Of a stretch of DNA of 64,000 bases, positions 57,707-64,000 are shown in pieces; within the stretch, counting starts at the first letter, position 1, and every line of letters starts with the position of its first letter. Source of the DNA: [Eubacterium] yurii (GTDB lineage: Bacteria > Bacillota > Clostridia > Peptostreptococcales > Filifactoraceae); contig FUZS01000013.1 in assembly GCA_900167215.1 (NCBI GenBank), positions 33,591 through 97,590 of the forward strand, in the 5' to 3' direction. Under the pieces are notes generated by a model that had not been told where the DNA came from, searched no databases, and worked only from the letters and a program-made list of their open reading frames with translations. The position numbers and the translations under genes are program-made.

Positions 57707-58120
57707 CTACAAATAGCGTTTTAAAAGCTCAAATGAGCGGGTTCTACGATACTGCACCGTGCTTCTCGGAATCTGATAGAGTTCTGCAATTTCCGCATCA
57801 CTCATATCAAAGAAGTAGTAGAGCAGGACAGCTTTGCGTTTTTCTTCCGGCAAGCTGTGGATTGCGTCAGCAATAAGCTTTGCACTCAATTCCTTTCCAC
57901 CTGCGAAAAAGGTCTGTTCTTCTTTATCTCCAGCAAAGAAATCTTCACAAGTATAAAGTTGGTGTTCCTCTTTCGGTGTCAGGTCGGAAAAGTTAATTTC
58001 GTGTGCCTGACGCTTCCTAAGTTCCTTATGGGCATTGATACTTTCATTTTTCAATGTCCGCTTGCAGAAGCCGTTAAATGCTCAGCGTATCTGCCATTCG
58101 GTTATTTAAGGTTCATTCAT
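57707..58120 (-). pseudogene. Tn916 Orf7-like sigma-70-type regulator, nonsense mutations
   Basis: From ATG 58120 (AAAGGAGGTG upstream) the frame reads MNEP-stop-ITEWQIR-stop-AFNGFCKRTLKNESINAHKELRKRQ and then is open to 57707. Two in-frame stops (TAA, TGA) lie in the first 15 codons. The downstream part is typical: LIADAIHSLPEEKRKAVLLYYFFDMSDAEIAELYQIPRSTVQYRRTRSFELLKRYL, a sigma region-4 helix-turn-helix. A shorter product from an internal TTG is possible but has no ribosome site. Confidence 0.8.
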
Positions 58121-58544
58121 GGTATTCACCTCCTTTCGCAGCCGCGAAAGCGGGTAGAATTTTCCCTTTCGTAAACCCGCAACAACGCAGAGTTGAAAAC
58201 TGCCAAAGAAAAGCAAATATTTTCAAAAAAAAGTTTTTGAAGGTACAAAAAATCCAGACTGCGCAGGGCAGCCGGGATCGGACATGAAAAGATAACTATA
58301 TGGATGTGATTTAAGCGGTCATCCGTAAAGGCACGGAAACCCTGAAATAGAATATATCCCTTTTAACAAGATTTTAAGATAACGAAGAATGAACACGGCG
58401 ATACCTCCTTTGATACCGCCGTGTTTTCATATGCTATGATTGATTTTAAGCCTCCGCTCCTTTATTCAGGCAAGATAAAAACGGCGGTCATATATAACTT
58501 GTGCATTGTCCTTTTGCATAAGTGGCTTTCTCCTTTGTAAAAAC
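58121..58544. other. non-coding end of the Tn916-like remnant
   Basis: About 420 bp upstream of the sigma-like gene, where the element would carry its orf7 leader. No frame with a start and ribosome site is seen. It holds the terminator at 58392. Confidence 0.35.
58392..58427 (+). terminator. intrinsic terminator
   Basis: AACACGGCG (58392-58400) pairs with CGCCGTGTT (58417-58425), followed by T's. On the plus strand it may end a lost regulatory transcript of the element. Confidence 0.65.
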
Positions 58545-60131
58545 TTATATTTTCCATTTTTCTGTTTGATATTGCATATCCCAAAGTTTTTTATACAATC
58601 CTATTTGCTTCATCAATTCATTATGTGTTCCTTTTTGACTGATGCTACCGTCTTCAATAACAAGAATCTGATCTGCATCCTGTATTGTCGATATTTTATG
58701 AGCAATCATAATAACCGTTTTATTCTTCAATAGCTCCTGTAATGCCGATTGTATTTTTACTTCGTTTTCTACATCTATATTTGCAGTTACCTCGTCTAAA
58801 AGTACTATCGGAGCATCTTTTATTAAAGCTCTGGCAATTGCAATTCTTTGCTTTTCTCCGCCGGAAAGAGTTGAACCGCCTTCTCCCGGTACAGTATCGT
58901 ATCCGTCGGGAAGCTCTATAATAAAATCGTGGCATCCGGCTTTTTTTGCCGCTTCAACGACTTCACCCAAGCATGCCGATGGCTTCCCTATTCTAATATT
59001 GTTCAAAATAGAATCCTGAAATAACATAACATCTTGAAATACAAAACTTAGATTGCGTAACAAATGTTCATAAGACAAATCTTGAATTTCCTTGCCGCCT
59101 ATTTTTATTTTTCCCTGCTGAGCATCCCAAAACCTTCCAAGTAAGTTAATAATGGTTGTTTTCCCGCTACCGGATAATCCCACCAATGCCGTAGTTGTTT
59201 TTTCCGGAACATTAAAAGAAATTCCCTTAAGAACAGGTGTACTGTCATAAGCAAAGCTGACATTCTCATAGGAAATATCAAATTGATTCAGTTCCTCTTC
59301 TCCCGAAATATCGGACATAACAGGAATATTGTCAATCATATCCATGCGTTCCAAGGATTGAGCTGTCATTTTTGCAAATATGCTGAAAATACCCATTCCC
59401 TCTATTCCTTGAAACAAGGCGAAAGATGAAAGAGTTAGTAAAAACAATCGCATAAAATCAATGCCGTTCAGAAGAAAAAACATTCCTGCCAAGAAAATTG
59501 TACCGACGGTTATAGCTCGAAACCAAAACTGAAATAAGGACATTGGAAAAAGATGTGAAAGTTCATTGCGAATAGATTCATCCCTAAGATTTTCAAAAAT
59601 CCGCATGATTTTTGTTTGATGTTGCTTTTCTGTTTGACATGATTTCAAAATATGAATACCATGGATAAATTCAACTGTTTCCTCAGTAACAGTACCGATG
59701 AGTTTTTGTCGATTTATATTTAATCTATCCTGTGTTGAGGCAAGGTGCCTATATGCATACCAAGCCGGCATCAACAAGAGTACAGAGAAAATAAATACCC
59801 TATAGTCCACACAGAACAGAAATATTAAACCAATAATTAAAGAGGGGATTCCCGTTGCTGCTTTTTCAATAACTCCTATTCCTTCTATTTCAAGAAATGC
59901 CGCATCTGAAGTAATTGTGGATATAAGGTCGCCTTGATTCTTTTTGCTGAAAAAACCCATTGAGGCACGTTTTAGGTGCGAACCTAAAGAGATCCGCTTT
60001 TCACATATAACCTCGTACCCGGCGCCTGAACGTAAACGCAGGGTAGCATATATTAGAATAATGCGACAGATAATCGTCACCGTCATAGCCGCAATACATA
60101 ATACAAGTAATTTTTCATCAAGCTGAGACAT
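58545..60131 (-). CDS. ABC transporter, permease-ATPase fusion, N-terminally truncated
   Basis: 528 residues, about 50 short of the usual 570-590 for fused ABC exporters. The missing part includes the first membrane segment. The membrane domain runs to about 310, followed by the ATPase with GLSGSGKTT (Walker A), LSGGEKQRIAIARAL (signature) and IVLLDEVTANID (Walker B). The frame begins at ATG 60131, which belongs to the 24-bp palindrome (ATGTCT) at the island edge, so the start is an accident of the insertion and no ribosome site is present. It is likely half of a heterodimeric exporter or siderophore-type importer whose partner is lost. Probably not functional. Confidence 0.75.
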   Translation of the reverse strand: MSQLDEKLLVLCIAAMTVTIICRIILIYATLRLRSGAGYEVICEKRISLGSHLKRASMGFFSKKNQGDLISTITSDAAFLEIEGIGVIEKAATGIPSLIIGLIFLFCVDYRVFIFSVLLLMPAWYAYRHLASTQDRLNINRQKLIGTVTEETVEFIHGIHILKSCQTEKQHQTKIMRIFENLRDESIRNELSHLFPMSLFQFWFRAITVGTIFLAGMFFLLNGIDFMRLFLLTLSSFALFQGIEGMGIFSIFAKMTAQSLERMDMIDNIPVMSDISGEEELNQFDISYENVSFAYDSTPVLKGISFNVPEKTTTALVGLSGSGKTTIINLLGRFWDAQQGKIKIGGKEIQDLSYEHLLRNLSFVFQDVMLFQDSILNNIRIGKPSACLGEVVEAAKKAGCHDFIIELPDGYDTVPGEGGSTLSGGEKQRIAIARALIKDAPIVLLDEVTANIDVENEVKIQSALQELLKNKTVIMIAHKISTIQDADQILVIEDGSISQKGTHNELMKQIGLYKKLWDMQYQTEKWKI

Positions 60132-60149
60132 AGTGTGAAAGCTATGTCT
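60126..60149 (+). repeat. 24-bp island boundary, right copy
   Basis: Identical to 52471-52494 and followed by TAGTTTTTTT, which makes it the original intact terminator of yfcE. It bounds the island on the right. The gap to mnmG (60150-60495) is AT-rich with no gene. Confidence 0.85.
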
Positions 60150-60495
60150 TAGTTTTTTTATAAATATTTGTGAAAAAATAAATATATAAAAATTAGAAAT
60201 TTTTTAATATAAAATAGAATTTATGGTATTATGAATTAGTATTGAAATAAAAAATGTAATAGCAAAGTTAAATTCACTAAATCATTATGAAAATTATTAT
60301 TTAATTTTTAATTAAAAATTGTGTAAGTATAAGATTTTATAAAGATATATTATACAATTTTTAAAGATTTGTATTCAAAATAAATTTATATGAATTTTTT
60401 GCTGTTTATTAATAAGGTAGAAACTTGTATAAAGAAAAAGTAATTTAATCAAAAGAGTATTTACTAAATCATAGTATTAAATATAAGGAGAAGAT

Positions 60496-62376
60496 ATGAT
60501 ATTTGAAGCAGGTAATTATGATGTAATAGTTGTAGGTGCAGGACATGCCGGTTGTGAAAGTGCTCTTGCAGCTGCAAGGATGGGACTTAACACGCTTATA
60601 ATCACTCTTTCGCTTGAATCTGTAGGATATTTGCCTTGCAATCCGTCAATAGGAGGTACAGGTAAGGGACATCTCGTCAAAGAAATAGACGCTCTCGGCG
60701 GACAGATGGGTATATCAGCTGACAAGACTTTTATCCAAAGTAGAATGCTCAACACTTCCAAAGGACCTGCAGTACATTCTCTAAGAGTGCAATGTGACAA
60801 GGACAAATACCGTGCCTATATGAAAAAGGTGCTTGAAGATCAGAAAAATCTTGATATAAAGATGGATGAAGTTGTGGAGATTTTAGCATCTGATGACAAG
60901 GTGGATGGAGTTGTAACAAAGCTTGGAGCAAAATATGGTGCAAAGGCTGTAATAATTGCAACAGGTGTATATCTTGACAGCAAGGTATATATAGGTGAGG
61001 TAAATTTTAAATCAGGACCCTTAGGTCTTACAGGTGCCTACGAGCTTAGCAAGAGCATAGAAAAGCTCGGAATTGAAATGAGAAAATTCAAAACAGGTAC
61101 TCCTGCAAGGATACATCAAGATTCTATAGATTTTTCAAAGATGACCTTGCAAAAGGGTGATGAAAAAATAACTCCTTTTTCCTTTATAAATGAGGGGGAA
61201 TATATAGGAGAAAATCAGATAGACTGCTATCTTACAAGGACTAATCTTAAAACTCACGGCATAATAAATGAAAATCTCAATCGTTCTTCACTATTTCGTG
61301 GAGACATGGACGCCATTGCAGGTGCAAGATACTGTCCTTCCATAGAAGATAAGGTAACAAGATTTGCAGATAAGAACTCACACCAATTTTTTGTAGAGCC
61401 TGAGGGACTCGATACCAAGGAATACTATATACAGGGATTTTCTTCATCTCTTGCCTATGAAGTGCAGCTTGAGATGTATCGCACTGTAGCGGGACTTGAA
61501 AACTGTAGGATGATGAGACCTGCTTATGCCATCGAATACGACTGTATAGATCCAATGCAGTTAAAAATGACACTTGAAACTAAGAAGATAAGCGGACTGT
61601 ATTTTGCAGGACAAATGAACTCTACCAGCGGATATGAGGAAGCGGCAGCACAAGGTATAGTGGCAGGTATAAATGCAGCTGCCAAGATACAGAGAAAGGC
61701 TGAGATGATACTCACAAGAGATAACAGCTATATAGGAGTGCTTATTGATGATTTAGTTACTAAGGGAACAAATGAGCCATATCGTATAATGACATCAAGA
61801 GCTGAATACAGGTTATTACTTCGCCAGGACAATGCGGATGAAAGATTGACGCAAATAGGACGAGATATGGGATTGGTGGATGATGAAAGGTATGATAAAT
61901 TTATAAAAAAATATAAAAATATAGAAAAAGAGATACAAAGACTAAAAAATGAAAAAATAAAACCGATACAGATAAATGAAAAGCTAACTGAGATAAGTGA
62001 AAGTGAACTTAGTCAATCAATATCACTTTATGAATTACTCAAAAGACCAAACGTCACTTATGCCTTTCTTGAAGAAAACGGATTTGGTAACGACGAGATA
62101 AGCGACGAGATAAAACTAAGGTGTGAGATAGAATCAAAGTATGAAGGTTATATCAAAAAACAAAGGTTGCAGGTAGAAAATTTTAAAAATTTAGAAAATA
62201 AAAAACTTTCTTCGGCTATAGACTATGAGCAAATAAAAGGATTAAGATTAGAGGCAAGGCAAAAGCTCATGATGATAAAACCTGAAAATATAGGTCAGGC
62301 ATCAAGGATATCGGGTGTTTCACCGTCTGACATATCTGTATTATTGGTATATCTTCAATCTCTTGGAAAAAATTAA
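60496..62376 (+). CDS. mnmG: tRNA uridine-5-carboxymethylaminomethyl modification enzyme MnmG
   Basis: 626 residues, the FAD-binding partner of MnmE in making (carboxymethyl)aminomethyl-U34 in tRNAs. Marks: [21 protein letters not shown] (FAD loop) near 10, [21 protein letters not shown] near 48, [17 protein letters not shown] near 200, [29 protein letters not shown] near 370, and the helical C-terminus ALRxEA-like [26 protein letters not shown] before ATG 60496. mnmE and rsmG, its usual neighbours, are absent. Confidence 0.97.
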   Translation: MIFEAGNYDVIVVGAGHAGCESALAAARMGLNTLIITLSLESVGYLPCNPSIGGTGKGHLVKEIDALGGQMGISADKTFIQSRMLNTSKGPAVHSLRVQCDKDKYRAYMKKVLEDQKNLDIKMDEVVEILASDDKVDGVVTKLGAKYGAKAVIIATGVYLDSKVYIGEVNFKSGPLGLTGAYELSKSIEKLGIEMRKFKTGTPARIHQDSIDFSKMTLQKGDEKITPFSFINEGEYIGENQIDCYLTRTNLKTHGIINENLNRSSLFRGDMDAIAGARYCPSIEDKVTRFADKNSHQFFVEPEGLDTKEYYIQGFSSSLAYEVQLEMYRTVAGLENCRMMRPAYAIEYDCIDPMQLKMTLETKKISGLYFAGQMNSTSGYEEAAAQGIVAGINAAAKIQRKAEMILTRDNSYIGVLIDDLVTKGTNEPYRIMTSRAEYRLLLRQDNADERLTQIGRDMGLVDDERYDKFIKKYKNIEKEIQRLKNEKIKPIQINEKLTEISESELSQSISLYELLKRPNVTYAFLEENGFGNDEISDEIKLRCEIESKYEGYIKKQRLQVENFKNLENKKLSSAIDYEQIKGLRLEARQKLMMIKPENIGQASRISGVSPSDISVLLVYLQSLGKN

Positions 62377-62471
62377 TCTTCCTATACTTTGATTAGAGGA
62401 CAATATATCTTAGGACGAATTGTTTTTCAGTATAATTTTATTGTTCTATTAAAAATTTTGGAGGATTCAAA

Positions 62472-64000
62472 ATGAAATTAAAAAACAAGATGTTATTTTT
62501 ATTAGGTATACCGGTAGTACTGCTTGTGGCGATACTTATAATTGTATTTTCAATATTTTCAAGTAAAATAGTGACAAATTCAGGATATGAAAATATTTAT
62601 AATCTTACAAAGAAAAATGTCTCTGATATAGAAACTTTTATAAGTGAAAAAAAATCAATAGTAACTACATTAGCAAGTGACCTTTCAGATAGTAATATAA
62701 GCAATAAAGACTTAGAAAAGAAATTGATAAATCTATTTGAAAAATATAATAAAGAATTTGATTTTTTCGTAGCCTATGAAGATAAGACTATAGTGAGCGG
62801 CTCAGGATGGGTACCGACTCCTGACTATGATCATACTAAAAGAGATTGGTACATCGGTGCTATGGCATCAGGAAAAACATATGTTTCAAAGCCTTATGTA
62901 AATAATAAAGACGGCTCTTTGATAGTATCTATTGCTTCTCCTATCAAAAAAGGCGGTAAAATAGTAGGAAATATAGTAATGGACGTATCTTTAACAGAAG
63001 TTGATAAAATGGTAAAGGATATACATTTTCTAAAAACAGGTGAGGCATCACTTATTACAGATGACGGATCTTTTATCTCAAGTTCAAAATATAAGGCAAA
63101 TGACAATTTATCTACTGTAGATGGTGGAATATACTCAGATATGTTCAAAAAAATAGTTGATAAAAATCAAGAAATTTTTGAAACTAAATTTGATGGTAAA
63201 GATACTATAATATCAAGCTTTGGAGTAAGCGGTTCAAGTTGGATATTATATACTAAGTCACTTAAAAGTGAAGTTCTTGAATCACTAAATCAATTATTGT
63301 TTACAACTTCTATAATAGGAATAATATTTATAATAGCAATAATAGTAATAATAATACTGATATCAAAATCAGTTGCTACACCAATAGTAAGACTAAGTGA
63401 ATGTATACAAACAATGGCAAACTATGATATGACTCTAAGTGAAACTTCAGCCTCAGTAATATACTCAAATAACAAAGACGAGATAGGAGATATATCAAGG
63501 TCATTAATCACAGTAAAGACAACGATGAAAGATACACTTACAAAGATAAACGACATAGCAAGTCAAGTATCAGCATCATCTGAGGAACTAACAGCAACAA
63601 GTGAACAATCAGCAATGGCAGCAGAAGATCTATCAAAAGTAATACAAGACATATCTCAAGGAGCAATGAGCCAAGCAGAAGACATGCAAAAAGGAACAAT
63701 AGCAATGCAAGTAATGGGAGAAGCCTTAGAAGAAAATGACAAAGAGATAGAAGAACTAAATCAAACATCAGAGCAAGTATTTAACGCCAAAGAAAAGGGA
63801 TTAAAATCAATACAAGATTTGATAACAGCAACAGACAAGGTAAAAAACTCATCAAAGGTAGTAGGAGAAGTAATCCAAAATACAAACCAAAGTGCAATCC
63901 AAATATCATCAGCAAGTGATATGATAAAATCGATAGCAGACCAAACAAACCTACTGGCACTAAATGCAGCGATAGAAGCAGCAAGAGCAGGAGAAGCAGG
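62472..64000 (+). CDS. methyl-accepting chemotaxis protein, dCache type, cut by the window end
   Basis: The frame is open from ATG 62472 (GGAGG 8 nt ahead) to the end, 509 codons. A membrane segment (about 8-30) precedes an extracellular dCache sensor: [21 protein letters not shown] and [28 protein letters not shown] near 120-175. A second membrane segment near 278-300 is followed by HAMP ([19 protein letters not shown]) and the start of the signalling coiled coil ending [22 protein letters not shown]. It should signal to CheA; the ligand is probably a small molecule such as an amino acid (inference from the sensor type). The tip and C-terminus lie outside. Confidence 0.92.
   Translation, partial: [509 protein letters not shown]

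Larger units (their letters stand above)
55617..58540 (-). mobile_element. remnant of a Tn916-like conjugative element (int-xis-regulatory end)
   Basis: The order int, xis, orf8-like HTH gene and orf7-like sigma gene, all on the minus strand, is the right end of Tn916-type elements. No conjugation or resistance genes are left. All four genes carry inactivating changes. Base composition is much richer in G+C than the host. Confidence 0.8.

Noticed and set aside
55706..58120. In-frame stops in the Tn916-like genes as evidence of stop-codon recoding.
   Set aside because: All three stop codons occur, plus a frameshift and a deletion, while host genes end normally at the same codons.
62401..62471. 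TATAAT at 62431 as promoter of the chemotaxis receptor gene.
   Set aside because: No acceptable -35 hexamer at 16-18 nt; too common in AT-rich DNA.

Overview
The window reads as a chromosomal origin segment of a low-GC, anaerobic Gram-positive bacterium of the Clostridia, most like the Peptostreptococcaceae and their oral relatives. Genus cannot be fixed from the sequence alone. The signs are AT-rich intergenic DNA, strong GGAGG ribosome sites with frequent TTG/GTG starts, an S-layer homology tail, flavodoxin, a flavodiiron protein, PPDK with its regulator, a Na+-type V-ATPase and Gram-positive type IV pilins. No tRNA or rRNA gene was found.

Left part (1-30 kb). The tail of an S-layer protein is followed by the Na+/Ser-Thr symporter SstT, an iron-stress-like pair (DUF3793 and flavodoxin), PPDK with its bifunctional regulator, and the whole V-ATPase operon ntpFIKECGABD. 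The NtpK residues match a Na+ pump, which would feed or use the same Na+ gradient as SstT. After the operon come a promoter with a structured leader RNA that now leads into a gene cut off by a small repeat element, and three tandem zinc-ribbon membrane-protein genes (the first frameshifted). On the minus strand follow a secreted beta-propeller protein and an operon in which an epsilon/zeta-like toxin-antitoxin pair is translationally coupled to three prepilin-like genes. RimI and an Fe-S aldo/keto reductase come next.

Middle (29-48 kb). An Rpn-type nuclease/toxin gene carries a strong internal ribosome site and start, and its 3' end is duplicated downstream as a free-standing ORF with the same ribosome site. 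This looks like a detached intragenic antitoxin. Next is a four-gene type IV pilin operon that includes a pilin fused to a von Willebrand A domain, then orphan SbcD, a flavodiiron protein, the operon MBL hydrolase-hemZ-hisS-PAP2, and the origin-proximal set jag-yidC-yidD-rnpA-rpmH.

Origin (47.8-50.8 kb). Eight DnaA boxes lie upstream of dnaA. Downstream of dnaA are three more box-like sites, a GC-rich patch, CTA trinucleotides (DnaA-trio) and very AT-rich DNA, so the origin is bipartite as in Bacillus. dnaN follows about 1.1 kb later. The usual recF-gyrB-gyrA genes do not follow; a YfcE-type phosphodiesterase does.

Right part (52.5-64 kb). A foreign, higher-GC island of about 7.6 kb lies between yfcE and mnmG and is bounded by an identical 24-bp palindromic terminator. 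It holds a dead IS1182-like element, a PTS EIIC gene, the remains of a Tn916-like conjugative element (int, xis and two regulatory genes, all broken), and an N-terminally truncated ABC transporter. mnmG and a chemotaxis receptor cut by the window edge close the segment. Three families of short MITE-like repeats (called A, B and C here) are scattered through the intergenic DNA.
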